The notes below the pieces were generated by a model, which did no database searches, was not told where the DNA came from, and saw nothing but the letters and a program-made list of their open reading frames with translations. The position numbers and the translations under genes are program-made. Below are positions 1-13,931 of a DNA stretch of 64,000 bases, piece after piece. Position 1 is the stretch's first letter. Each line of letters opens with the position of its first letter. The stretch comes from Calcarisporiella thermophila CBS 279.70. Lineage: Eukaryota > Calcarisporiellomycota. The stretch covers positions 832,785 through 896,784 of the forward strand of contig NW_027192195.1 of the NCBI RefSeq assembly GCF_041956535.1, in the 5' to 3' direction.

Positions 1-782
1 ATGATTAATTCTTAGAAAGTGAATATAAGAATTCAAGATCTCGATCTCGAAGTCGTAGTCCCCGTCCTTCTCATATTAGCAGTAGTAAACTGAGTGGTTC
101 AGATCATGATCCAGGTATGCACTAACGATAAATTTTTACTTCTTTCCTTTAAAATTACAATATGTGCGATAATACTATTGTTTTTTTATCAGCAGTAGTA
201 TACATTTATCCTTGATTTTATTTTATTCAATTATTTGAAAAATTTAAGAGATTGCTAAATTTTCTTCGCAAGATCTCGAGATTATTTAACCTATCATTTA
301 TAGGACACTCTTTAAAAAGAAATTCCAGAAGTTCAAGTCGTGAAAAAAGGAGAGAGTCGAAATCGCGCTCTGTATCTTCCGATACTGATTCATCGAGAGG
401 TTGATATCTACCTGGTGATTTCTGAGTATCTTTCAAATACATTGAGTATTTTTATTGTAGAGGAAAGGAGGCGGAAAAAAAAGTACAAAAAAGACAAAAA
501 GAAGAGTAGAAAAAAGAGAAGAGCATCTTCCTCAGATGTGAGTCTTAACTAATCATTTTATTAATACTTGATTTATCTTTGAATATACTATAGGATGACG
601 GACCTCGCAGTGCTATTACTGGCAAAAAGGTTAGCTATTGCGTTAATAGCTTGGCAGTGCCCAATCTAACAAATTTTTGAATATTCAAGTTGAAGCTGAA
701 AATTCACAAATCCAGTGAAGATAAACTTCGTGATGAAAACCGTTCTGATCTCTTACAATTTTTAAATTCATCTTATGACTAA
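1..782 (+). CDS. RS-domain protein, 3' exons only (5' end outside window)
   Basis: The last five exons of a gene that enters from the left: 16-114, 304-399, 461-537, 594-629 and 690-782 (stop TAA). All junctions are GT-AG and the reading frame closes through every one. The first two exons encode Arg/Ser repeats (RSRSRSRSPRP, then REKRRESKSRSVSSD). Next comes a very basic Lys/Arg block (KKKYKKDKKKSRKKRRASSSD), and the protein ends in NRSDLLQFLNSSYD. RS plus poly-basic segments are typical of splicing factors and spliceosome-associated proteins in the nucleus, where RS serines are phosphorylated by SR kinases. The N-terminal part that would identify the family is missing, so I cannot name the protein; a pre-mRNA splicing role is inference from composition. 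Confidence 0.7.
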
Positions 783-2011
783 AATCACTATTTTATGGTT
801 TGTCTTTTGCATAAAGATCCTCGTTTAATTCAATTACTAAGTTCTAATGCTATTGTAAAATTTATAGGATTACACTAAGGATGGGAAAAGAATTGAGAGT
901 GACATAATTTAAAATATTTTTTACAGTGGATGGCGAAGCAAGATACTATATATAGGATTCCAAGCCAAATACATATGGTCCTCTGCAGCGGTCCCTTCTC
1001 AGTCCCTTCTCTTCGTAAAGAAAATGTTAACTCCCAGACATTATAACTAATTATCCTAAGATTCCAATAAATTTCAATAAAAGACGCTTTCAAACTTATT
1101 ATCTTGATTTTACAAAATACAGAACATTGCATTCTTAATGCTAGAATGTGTTATAGGACTTAAGATATCCTAAGACAATAGAAAGTAGGCATTTTCATGT
1201 GTAGTGATAGTATTCTTTTGTTGCCTCTAAGAACTAGTTTAATTATAGTCGAAATTGATAAAAATACAAATGACAATATATTGTGCTTTTCCATTGGTGT
1301 ATTTTGCTATAATATATTTTTATTATATTTAATATAATTTTTCATCTCATTTTAATATCTAGATGCTTTTTGGCGCGCAATAATCTGATGCATTCATATC
1401 CTCATTAAATTTTTCAATAGTCTTGATTCATAATTCTCTTGAATTATATAAATCGAGAAAATTTTATACCTGAGAGAAAAGGCACCAATACACAAATGAT
1501 TTTAAAAGCAACTCAACAATGACGATATAATCCCTATATTATACAACGAGTATATTTGATTCCTAATGTTGATTCAGTAGTTGCATTAAACTCTTCTTGA
1601 AAATCTTGTATTTAATTTCTTGATTTTTTTTATAAAAAGCGACTCTAAAATAATAAAGACGCAATTTCTATATGCGTTAAATTAGATGGTGTAGAGTAAA
1701 CAAGTATAGCATAGAAGAAATTTGCGAAATTAATATCGTTTTAGTATAAGGTTGAAACTCACAATAGTGGAAAGTATTTCGATGGAATTAAATTGTTTTT
1801 TTAGTATAAATGCTATATCTGTTTATGTACTTGAAGTGACTGCATCTTAATTAAAATTCGATCATTATTGAAACCAGTCTAAAAACGCGTCAATTAAAAA
1901 GCTACAGAAAGCTTTTAAACCTTTCACAGATACACTCAATGGATTTTTTTTTTTTCATATTTCCAATATAATACTCACACATAAATTTATATTTCTTTTT
2001 TATTATTGTAG
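783..2011. other. Intergenic region upstream of the Rab GAP gene
   Basis: AT-rich, with only short spurious ORFs. A pyrimidine tract ending in TTATTGTAG lies directly before the ATG at 2012 and looks like a splice acceptor, so a 5' UTR intron is likely. I could not place its donor. Confidence 0.5.
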
Positions 2012-4289
2012 ATGATGACAATTGATAATGAAAGTGTTGAATATAACTCACCAGATATCGGGGCGAAAAGGATAGAAAAATTATCACCTGAGAAGGCTTC
2101 AATGGAACTGCCGCCTATCGAGAACTCTTTGGATAAAATCAAAGGAATGAAAGGAAACCAGGAGCAATCAACTCGAATTTCCACATCTGGAACCGAAAAG
2201 CCCATTATATATACCCGTGGATTAATTAGCACAGATGCGACTTTTGAGAGAGTGATATCAGCTGGTGAAAACACACAGGGTAAAGGAACAGGATCTTTGT
2301 TAAATGAAGATTGTAAACAAAACCACATTGCACAAGATTTGCCAACTGACTATAATCAAGACAATGTTGGCAACATAAAAAATGCGGGAGATGAAGAATG
2401 GCGGCGAGTCACAAGCTTGCACGAAGTCAGCCTACATGATGATGCACCCAATCCATTTTCACTTACTATCGAATGTCCAGTGGATACTGCTGATACTTCT
2501 TCAATATCTTCATTTCCTTTCCATGCACCACTCACCCCAACCTCACCTATTTGCGCTTCGCCAATATCAGAATTCCCGCCCAAGTTACAACGCTCCAACT
2601 CCTTCATCGAGGGTCTGCGCTCCACATTTTCGTTTCGTAGAGCCAGCACTTTCGGAAATGTTGATATGATGCTGGCGAGAATCGAAGTACAAACAATAGA
2701 GTTGGAGAAGGATCCGAGAGGAAAAGAAATTTGTATGAAGCTGCAGGAAGGAATACAAGCGAATTTCGATAGGGTCAGGACTGAAGCTGTTCTTGAAGGT
2801 ATTCAGGACGAGGTTGATTGGGGTAACTGAACTAGGCACTTCTCTCGCAATCATAATTAAATGTTCATTTATTATTGTAATCTTAGATTTCTGGGGACAG
2901 CTCATTTCAGATTTTGACAATGTTATCAAGACTCAACCCAAGAAAGTGACTGAAGTTGTACGACTCGGTATTCCGCCTTCTATACGTGGTATGATCTGGC
3001 AACTCTTTTCGAAATCGAAAGATCCGGAACTCGAAACGACTTACGCGGAGCTTATTAAGCAACAAAGTCCATACGATAAAATGATTGAGCGTGATATTAG
3101 CCGCACATTTCCTGATCACGAATATTTCAAGTTGAAAGATGGTCCTGGACAAGTTGGATTATTTAATGTTTTAAGAGCATATTCTTTATATGACGAGGAG
3201 ATAGGATATTGTCAAGGATTAGCATTTGTAGTTGGGCCATTATTATTAAATGTGAGGATAATGACATTTCTGCTATAAGAAATTAAACTCATAATTGCTT
3301 TTAGATGCCAGAAGAAGAGACTTTTTGCCTCTTAATCCGGCTAGTATCTCACTACGGACTTCGCGACCTTTTCACACCTGATATGGCAGGCCTGAACCTT
3401 CGCCTATTTCAATTTGATCGCCTCCTCGAAGACCATCTTCCGCATGTGTTTCGCCATCTGATGCGTAAAAATGTCCGCTCAACGATGTTTGCTGCACAAT
3501 GGTTTATGACCCTATTTGCATATAAATTTCCGATGGACCTTGTGCTCCGTATCTTTGATGTTATTATGGTAGAAGGAGTTGATGCAGTGTTCAGGTTCGC
3601 AATTGCGTTGATGAAGAGAGGAGAACGAGATATACTTGGGTTGGAGTTTGAGCAGTTGGTAGAATTTTTGAAGATAGGGTTATTTGAATTTTATCCAGTA
3701 AGTCAGAATTATATTCAAGCTTGTATTTACTTTTTCTTAAGACTCCAAATATTAGAATGCCAATGAACTTGTTTCGGATGCATACAATATTTCCATTACC
3801 ACCAAACAACTAAAGCGCCTTGCGAAAGCGTATACCGTTGAGCTTAAAAAGGCAGCTCAAGAACATCAGCAGCTCTTCGTATTAAAGCAAGCGAATTCAC
3901 AACTTGCAGCTCATATTAAGAGACTCGAGGCAAGCCTGGATGCGCTCAACTCAGAACATTGTACATTGACAAATGAGCTTATCACCACGAAAATGCAGCT
4001 TGCTCATACACAGGAAGAAAATGAGTCTTTAGATGCCCGATGTGAGGAATTAAAATTGAGGATAGAAGAGATACCCCACGAAATTGAAGAGAGGTTTAAA
4101 ACTGAGATGGATTCTTTAGCAAAGAAGAACGTAGAACTTGTACAGCGAAATACGACTTTAGAGGATCAATTAAATCAAACCGAGGTTCAACTGATCGATA
4201 CACGAGTCAAGCATGCACAGTTAGAGAGTGAGAGAGAGAGTTTGAAATGGACTCTAAATGAGTTAAGAAAGACTCTGGGAAACGTATAA
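2012..4289 (+). CDS. TBC-domain Rab GTPase-activating protein, Gyp5/EVI5-like
   Basis: Exons 2012-2822, 2887-3251, 3305-3697 and 3756-4289 give about 700 aa. Residues 1-250 are a Ser/Pro-rich low-complexity region. The TBC domain follows: it opens with the family hallmark DWDFWGQLI, spanning the first intron, and carries both catalytic fingers, the Arg of the IxxDxxR motif (IERDISRTFPDH) and the Gln of GYCQG. The last roughly 170 residues are a predicted coiled coil with heptad Leu/Glu/Lys spacing. This order matches the Gyp5/EVI5/RABGAP1L group, which accelerates GTP hydrolysis by Rab proteins such as Ypt1/Sec4 at the Golgi and sites of polarised exocytosis. It converges on MIX23 with only about 150 bp between the stop codons. 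The family call is firm; the exact Rab target is inference. Confidence 0.93.
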
Positions 4290-4442
4290 AAATTAAGCTA
4301 CATCTATTTTAATGCTCAATCCATTTATTGTGTCGAAGATGTTTTTTTTTCTTTTTTTCAGCATTTCGTATTATATATTTTTTTATTTCTAATATGTTTT
4401 GGAACAATCCTTCTCTACTCTCTATTATAATCCCAATGAAAA

Positions 4443-5048
4443 TTATTGTCCAAAAATTCGACTATATTCGGGGGGAATTTTGAATACGCGACATTTATCC
4501 TTAAAAACTTTCAAGCTTCGACCGCGAATTATACTTTCAACTTCCACTTCATTTGCTACCCACCTACGCTATTAACTCATGTAGATCATGTCAATTAGTC
4601 ACAATTAATTCCTAATCGAATATAGATGTATACCTTAGTTTCCTCTGCATATACTGCATCCTTAATATCGTAATCATCTGGATCTTCAGCCAATATTTTA
4701 TTTTTTCTATCAAGCTCTGCATCCATTATCTATATAATTGGATTTCATTACTTTAGTTTGAGTAAAATACTAAAGAGCTTATAAGAACCTTCAAGCATTT
4801 ATTAATGGCGTCTTCTCTTGTTCGATAGGCATTCATGAGCTGCTGGAAAAACTCTGCGCAGGCTTGTTCACTGTGTGTGTCGGTTGTATTCATGCGAAGC
4901 ATAATATTATCGTCGGGCTTACGAAGCTCTTTCATTATTTCTATACAATATAACTATTAACATAAAATATAATGTATTGTATATAACCTTGATATATACC
5001 CTTAAAATAAGAGAGATTATAACATGTACTCATCTCTATTTCAGGCAT
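4443..5048 (-). CDS. MIX23: MIX23 (CCDC58) mitochondrial intermembrane-space protein
   Basis: Four exons read on the minus strand: 5000-5048, 4789-4940, 4634-4729 and 4443-4568, giving 140 aa (family about 140-145). The first 16 codons plus one base lie in a 49-nt exon. The family signature is clear: CYNLSYFKEIMKELRKPDDN near the N terminus, then AEFFQQLMNAYRTREDAINKCL, and the C-terminal block GRSLKVFKDKCRVFKIPPEY. Conserved cysteines lie in these blocks. In yeast, Mix23 resides in the mitochondrial intermembrane space and supports protein import under stress. The gene is tail-to-tail with the Rab GAP. Confidence 0.9.
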
Positions 5049-5525
5049 CGTGGGTGGGAATTTAAATATGTATATATATGTGTGTGTAAATAGTATGATG
5101 GCAAGGCGCGTTTCAATGAGAAAGAAAATGTGACTGTTTATGTTTTGAACTAAAGGTTAAAATCTGAAACTATTTCTTATAGTATTATATGTGGCTGCGT
5201 TCAATTATACTTTCGGTATAGATGCCCAATTTCAAATGGCAATAAATCCTCTTCCAAAATTCAAGGTTGATTTGGCAGTTGTCATGATCATCTTGATATT
5301 AAGCCCAAATGTTTAAACAGTGTGTGATTTTAATTTTTGTTTTTCATAAAAAGAACGCATATAATATCAGAACACTTAAAATTAAATATTTCTTAATAGG
5401 AATAAATCATTAAGCTACAAGATTTTAGGCCTGCTATTTTTTTTTTACTGCATTATTCATATTTTAAATGATATTATAAATATAAAACATAATTTAAGCT
5501 CCAACCTATATTCATTCTCTTGCTT
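5049..5525. other. Intergenic: MIX23 promoter side and M64 3' flank
   Basis: AT-rich, with a short TG/TA-rich stretch near 5065-5085. I see no gene or RNA here. Confidence 0.4.
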
Positions 5526-8083
5526 CTACCAGCTACGGAACACGATATTGCGACATTCACTCGTAGTATCAACGATAAAGTCTTGCTTTGCTGTAAGTAG
5601 TTTTTTAGGATCGATACGAACTTCAGGCTGAATCAATTCGAGTTTTACTTCCCACTTTTGTTTTGTATTAGAAGGCAAGTCACGTAATTCGAAGCTAAAT
5701 TTGTTATCCAAGTCAGGTTGAAGCTGGCCTTCTTTATACCATTTCACCAAGTATTTTTCTCCTACAATGCGCTGATCTTTTGGACGAAATTGGGCGAGAG
5801 GAATAGCCTTAAGTTCAACACTGTAACCGCGCCCGTTTTCCTGGAAATTTTTGGTATTATCGTCATGTTGATGTTGTAGGAAAGGTGTACCAAACTTGGT
5901 TTTGTTTGTACATGAAACATTAACCTCATCGATTAGCGAAATTTTTTTCAAAAATTGATGCCAAAGACATTCCTGGCAGACCGGACACCTAATAATAAAT
6001 ACGATATTTGAGCTATGAGTGAATATTAGCTTCAAGTATAAAGAATACAAATGAGTTCTCGTCATGTTTCGCATAAGGCACTGTTACATATTAGAGAGTT
6101 ATTTGAAAAAGGCTTAATAATTGAGTAGAAAGTTATTGCTTACCCCTAAAGAAAAAATAATTAATCAATACCATATCACTTCATGATATAAGAGAAATAG
6201 TACCTTCATTCGTTGGTCTATATGTCTTTCGTGTCTGTGATTCGGCGATGGTGGGATAGGCCGATATCTATGTTTTGAAGTTAATCAGTCCTCCTACCAT
6301 AAATAAGATATCTAAAAATACAGCATACATGCGAGGAGTCTAATACGAATTCATCTTCGCCCGCGTATTCCTGAACTGTGACACTACACAATTGGCGGAT
6401 AGGGGAACTTGGACCATTTTTAGGAAACCCTTGGCGGAATTCGAGCGTGTGCATCCCAGCCTTGAAGCCCCCATTGTTTCCTGTGCTAGAATATTCGAAG
6501 AAGTGTCGGTCCAGATCTCCTGTTGATTTCCATGGAATCGCCTTTCCATCTAATAAGATCTAATTTTAAAATTTATTAACCAATAAATTTATCAGTAGAG
6601 AAATTGTGATCAATATACTTTGAGGGATCCTTCACTTTCCACCCCAGAGGCTGAAATTCGAATCATCCAACGTGGAAAACGGCCAGTTGTATTGAATTTC
6701 ACTTTGTATGGACCTTGTGCCAGGTCATACCAGGCATAATCAGCTGCTGCTAGGTTGCTTTTCTCTTCCCGCACAGGACCAGTAAGCCAATGCTTCCATG
6801 GAATATCTCTGAGCGATTTTGCATTATTACATCCAGAATAAACAGAACCATTATCGTATTCCTCTGGAAAAATGTGTTATAAAAAGGAATAAATATAATC
6901 TATTAAATTGACACTTACCGCCGACTTCCAGAAAACTATGCCTGGTTTTATTTACAATTAGAATTAGCCATATTAGTTATTGGTTTATAATCGTAGTTAA
7001 CACACCCCATTTCGTGTCTAATGACAATTGTTCCCGAAGTCTCAGATGAAGTACTAATAATAAATTCGCCACCAAGCCCTCCGTAATATGGGTCGTTTCC
7101 TATGAGAGAAGGAAAATCACAGGAAGACTGTCCGATAGAATCACATGCTGCGTGGGCCTCTCTCCTTTTAGAAGCGTAAATCCCTCGTAGTTCTGATCCC
7201 TCACGGTAGAGACCGAAAGCAGTATCCTTTGGTTTTCCTTTAGAACCAATTCCGCTTTCTTTGGAAGGTCGGAAAAGTGCCCAGAGATTAAATAATGGTC
7301 TAACAGATGTAAACGTTCCAATCAGAAACATATCATTGGCGAGACGTTGGATGTCTTTGAAGAATTTATCGCGCTCTTGTTGTTGATATCCATCGCCCAT
7401 AAAAACGACATCAATACGGTTCTGTAGCTCAATACTTAAGTGAAGCTTTTTTTTTTCAATCATGGAAAAGAGGTTACCTTAGAGTCACCATTATCGAGAA
7501 TTTTTCTCTAATGATTATTACATTACGCTGTAAGTATTAAAATTCATTTCAATATTCCGAATTAATTCTTACCACTTCATCCGCCGTACCTACATCTGTC
7601 TTATCTAAATTATTTCCTTTAATTGCGAGAGTGCTAGCTAACTGCCGAGCTCCAAATAGACTTTTATCTTTTTTCCAGCCATTGACCCTAGAGCAGATAC
7701 GACTAAGTGCTTCGTTGACATTTTTTTGGTTATAACCATAGATTGTTATGAGCTCATCCCTATTGTGAGAGTCTCCAAATTGGCTAAACTCCTCTGAATT
7801 CAAGTTCTTGTGCCGTTGAATCAAGTTAGCTCCATTTCCTACTAATCCACGATGTAATTGCGAATACTCAGAACTTAAGATTTCACATTCTTTAGTGCTC
7901 GGATTGAAATACGCTTTAACTCGCAAAATATCTATCCCAGTACGGGCTATCGTCGTTGAAGCGGTTATACTAAGCATACAATACTTAGAAATTACACAGA
8001 CCTATTTTATTAGTAGATATTTACCCAAGAATAATTTGGTAAACCGATATTGCAAACAAAAGAAATTTGTTTAGATACCACAT
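5526..8083 (-). CDS. Secreted peptidase M64 (IgA-peptidase-like zinc metallopeptidase)
   Basis: Eleven exons in transcript order: 8025-8083, 7573-7969, 7478-7507, 7006-7427, 6919-6941, 6619-6863, 6329-6559, 6204-6267, 6144-6145, 6049-6080 and 5526-5988, encoding 655 aa. The start at 8083 gives a signal peptide (MWYLNKFLLFAISVYQIILG). M64 hallmarks follow: RIDVVFMGDGY, the PSKESGIG-to-GLYREG stretch, GNDPYYGGLGGEF, and the zinc site HEMGHSFLEVG-EEY, whose HExxH is split by an intron after HEMG. The C-terminal half contains YRPTNE, then CLMRNM and CPVCQECLWHQFL. Joining YRPTNE to CLMRNM in frame needs a 2-nt exon (6144-6145) flanked by TTTAG and GTAAGC; without it the coding length is not a multiple of three. 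The family is named from a bacterial IgA protease; the fungal substrate is unknown. Probably extracellular. Confidence 0.9.
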
Positions 8084-9955
8084 TGTGTTTTGAGCATAAA
8101 GGACTATGAATAGGTTATCTAGAGACTCTTGATTATAATGTGGAGAGATCAAGTCTCTTTGTAATATATAAGTGAAATCTCAGCTTCAGGTCATGCCTCT
8201 ATCATAATTGCGCTAGTCATAAGATACTTTCGTAATCCTCTAGTAATATAACTTCCACGGGACACAAGGTGTTAAAATCACACGCAAAAAATTTGTACAA
8301 GAAAGTGCTAACCTTACAAAGTTAATTGTATGTTACACGCGATCGTCGATTAATTCTCCTAAAATAAATAACAGATGAGATGATCTTAGCTTTTCTCAAG
8401 CTATTCTAAGCAAATTGAGGAGACCATGGTTCAACGAATACTTATACTTATCATACCGTTAATACCAGAATATTCCAAGAGGACACAAAAATCATAATCT
8501 ATTAGGTAATATATCTATATCGTAATACATCTGGTCAGCACAAAAAATGAAACTATATCATTTGGAAGCACGAAATCAGCTGCATCATTCGTTTAGTAAA
8601 CTCAAAATTCTATATTTCTTTGCTTTTTACGAGGATCTTAGAGACACTAAGCTAATTATTGACCTCGAATAATTTGAATGTAATTCTGGCAAGGTAGGGT
8701 AGAATTGTACGTACAAATAAACCATCCAGTTAAAATCCCTTGGTATAGTTTGATATAGTTTTTTCTATTTGAAATAGATATGGTAACCTTGGGCACATCG
8801 TGCATCACGGATACTTGACATACTAAAGACATGACACTTTTTAATTTTTAGCGTTTTTATCATTATAACTACTAATTGTCTAATCAGTGAAATATCATTT
8901 GTGCACTTATCTAAATGTCAATTCCTTATACTTCGCTAGAGTTGATTAAGTCTGATTATAATTTTGATAACTTAAAAACCAAAATTTCAAAATTTTGAAA
9001 AAATCAATAAAATAAAAGTTTTTAAAAATTTTCAATTTTATCGAAAATTTCTAAATTTCATAGAATTTTTATAATTTGCGCCAATAATATTTTTATAAAA
9101 CAAAAATATTGAAAATGTTTATTATGTTCAAAAATTGTAATTCTCTTAACTGGTTCTTACATTGTCAAGTATAATAAAACTTGTTTGGGGATAATAAAGG
9201 CATTGTAAATTGTATGGCGATAATGTGAATCTAGTATTTTTGTATGAGCTATAATCTTTTGCAGTAGATTATAGAATTTTTTAATAGATGGCTACTTTTG
9301 TATCAGATGATGATTCCTTGGGTGAAATAGCCCTTAGTATTATATTTCCTTGGAGATTTACAAAAAAGTTGATTTACAAATATATAGTGTATAATTAAGC
9401 GTATATTTGTTCAATTGTACACTCGTCCACTTTTATTATGATTCTCATGTTTACTCAATGAAACTATGTTAAAATATTTAAATACATGGATTGACAAAAA
9501 TCCCAATGACTCATTATTTACAACAAGTATTATCTAATCTTCGATGTATCTCGATTTTGGCAATGAAGTTAATTGAGATTTTTATACGACTCAGAATGCA
9601 AAAAGGTTTGAGATAAATATTTTATTGGCATTGAAAAAAAAAAAATCATAAATCCGTAGGTCTTGTTAAATAATTCCCTTTATCCGAAGTTGCCTAAAAA
9701 AAATTGACATCCTGCGCAGTGACCCCGCCTGTTAATAAAAATAAACCAAAGTTTTCCATCATGAATAAGAAGCAAGTAGTAGTAGTGGCAATCATATGGC
9801 AATAATATCATTTTTCTATCGTGTTGAAATATCGTCGTTATTTAAAATTTGTATTAAAAGATAACTCTAAGGCACAGGTAGGAATCAACAAATATAAAAA
9901 GAAGATATATAAGAAGAAAGAGCGAAAAATATCTTAGAAAATAAAAGGTTATAAA
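8084..9955. other. 1.9-kb AT-rich intergenic region
   Basis: No ORF with coding character on either strand. About 8980-9120 is extremely AT-rich with repeated AAATTTT/AAAATTT motifs, including the near-palindromic stretch around 8990, resembling a matrix-attachment or nucleosome-free type of sequence. I see nothing else. Confidence 0.4.
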
Positions 9956-11904
<1,949 letters not shown>

Positions 11905-12351
11905 TATTGTGAGGGTATGGATCTCAAAGGTTATCAAGATACCTTAGAATACAAGATATAAAATAGCTGCGCCACTCAACTTGAAATTGCCTAGATTTAT
12001 TATTAGCATGTGCTATTTCTTGGGTGCCAATAATGCCTTAAGCATACTTTTGGTAGTTTTAACATTTTTTAGAATCCTTTATATTGTAATGGGGTCTATT
12101 GAAGTTATGTTTATTTCAGCGAATATATCTTATAGCATTCCTTCGTTTGACTTATAATCGTATAGTTCATGCTATTTACGACTGTTTTGGAATATCATTT
12201 TTACCCAGGATACCTCTGAACAGCAAATCTTAGTCTCAACTCTGGTTTGAGAACCGTACCCAGCTCTCTCTGCTGAATATCAAATTAATTTAATTTATCT
12301 CTTTTTTCTTTCTTTCTTTCTTTCATGTACATAAACACGCAAAATTCCTCC
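11905..12351. other. Intergenic, Vps4 upstream side
   Basis: AT-rich with a CTTT microsatellite tract around 12300-12325 just before the inverted-repeat element. No gene is visible. Confidence 0.4.
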
Positions 12352-12886
12352 CCTACAAAAACCCGCCTGGTGAAAACTGCTAGAAAACGTATAGGAGCAC
12401 GTAGAAAAGTAGGTAAAAAGTTTGTAAAAGTTTAGGGAATCGCAAACCTCCTCCATCTTTTCTACNNNNNNNNNNNNNNNNNNNNNNNNNNNNNNNNNNN
12501 NNNNNNNNNNNNNNNNNNNNNNNNNNNNNNNNNNNNNNNNNNNNNNNNNNNNNNNNNNNNNNNNNNNNNNNNNNNNNNNNNNNNNNNNNNNNNNNNNNNN
12601 NNNNNNNNNNNNNNNNNNNNNNNNNNNNNNNNNNNNNNNNNNNNNNNNNNNNNNNNNNNNNNNNNNNNNNNNNNNNNNNNNNNNNNNNNNNNNNNNNNNN
12701 NNNNNNNNNNNNNNNNNNNNNNNNNNNNNNNNNNNNNNNNNNNNNNNNNNNNNNNNNNNNNNNNNNNNNNNNNNNNNNNNNNNNNNNNNNNNNNNNNNNN
12801 NNNNNNNNNNTCGACCTAACCTCCTCCATCTTTCTACGTGCTCCTATACGTTTCTAGCAGTTTTCACCAGGCGGGTTTTTTGTAGG
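12352..12886. mobile_element. Inverted-repeat (MITE-like) element interrupted by an assembly gap
   Basis: The left arm 12352-12404 (starting CCTACAAAAACCCGCCTGG) is nearly the exact reverse complement of the right arm 12834-12886 (ending AACCCGCC-complement then TTTTTTGTAGG): about 53 bp with one or two indels. Between them lie about 60 bp of left inner sequence, 345 N (12466-12810) and about 23 bp of right inner sequence. The block CCTCCTCCATCTTTTCTAC at the left gap edge is repeated with one base fewer just after the gap (12820-12838) in the same orientation, so the gap probably hides a second copy or a hairpin. I see no target-site duplication and no transposase. A non-autonomous element is the best reading, but its true length and content are unknown. 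Confidence 0.55.
12466..12810. other. Assembly gap (345 N)
   Basis: A run of N. The reading frame that appears to cross it is meaningless. Confidence 0.99.
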
Positions 12887-13931
12887 CGCTCTATGTTTTT
12901 TTTTTCCTTCTTCCAACTTCCAGTTCCTTCAAGGAAGCCCAGGAGCATTTCCTGAGTGATTTTGAAGTAGATCCTATCCTACCTTATTAACAGGATAGAT
13001 TACTTTTCAATAAAGGACCTTCGTAAAAAAAGTCTAGGAATATTACCTAATATTTCCCTAATATATCGCCATTTATAACTAGGTAATAACTTAGAAAAAA
13101 AGCAATAACTAAGGATGCGATGTCTTGTCAAACGGCTCAATAGTTAAGCGATTTTATTGCTTATACTCGATACGAAATATTGTAGTGCCAAAAAAAAACT
13201 AAAGGATAGTGGAAATGCATGTTGTTTCATAAACACGGAGCGTTTATCATCATAATCCTTTCGAGTGACCTAACTCAAATGTGCGGAGCGATTAGGGCAA
13301 ATAGGAATAATTCTAATATCGGAGCTAGAATCAACCCCATCTATATTACTGTTTTTCATATGAACATTTTACATAGCTAGTAGATGAGTCTGGCAATTCA
13401 GAGGCGATATTACCGAGTAGCATGTTGGGAGTTAAATAGTTGTAACTTCCATTGAATGGATAGGGCAATTGGTATATATTGAGTAACTTGCAGTATAGCA
13501 TTTTTTTTTTTTTCAAAGAAACGTCTTTTGAATTAAAGGCCAGATGTTGGGGTAGTTTTCTGAATTTCCTTGGCTGCCAAATGCATCAATCGGCTCAAGC
13601 AATTTACTAAGTCATGCTTGCCTGTTAGTGGGAGAAAACGGTGTAGACAGAGTACATATACACGTCTAGAAATAATGTGTAATTTGAATTTTGTGCAGAG
13701 ATACTTACTATGTTGATGGCATTCAAAAGTTCTTATTTAGTATGCCAATGAAAATATCCAAAAGGGAAAAAAGAGAATTGCAAAGACCAATCGCAAACTA
13801 GTATGTAAAGTCCGCGTGAGATCCAGTGTTCTCGCATATTTTTTTAACGCCTGACACTTATTTTGTTTTTCCTTTTTCTCTCTTTTTCCAACATTTTTTA
13901 ATTCGTTATTAATCTTGCTACTCATTTGATT
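12887..13931. other. Intergenic, choline kinase upstream side
   Basis: AT-rich. A short minus-strand ORF ending at 13925 has no family signature and overlaps the likely promoter or 5' UTR of the kinase. No RNA gene is seen. Confidence 0.4.

Noticed and set aside
12380-12829. Minus-strand reading frame of about 150 codons
   Set aside because: It runs through the N gap, so most residues are undefined; it is an artefact.
13737-13925. Minus-strand Lys-rich ORF divergent from choline kinase
   Set aside because: Low complexity and placed in the probable kinase 5' region; no family match is recognised.
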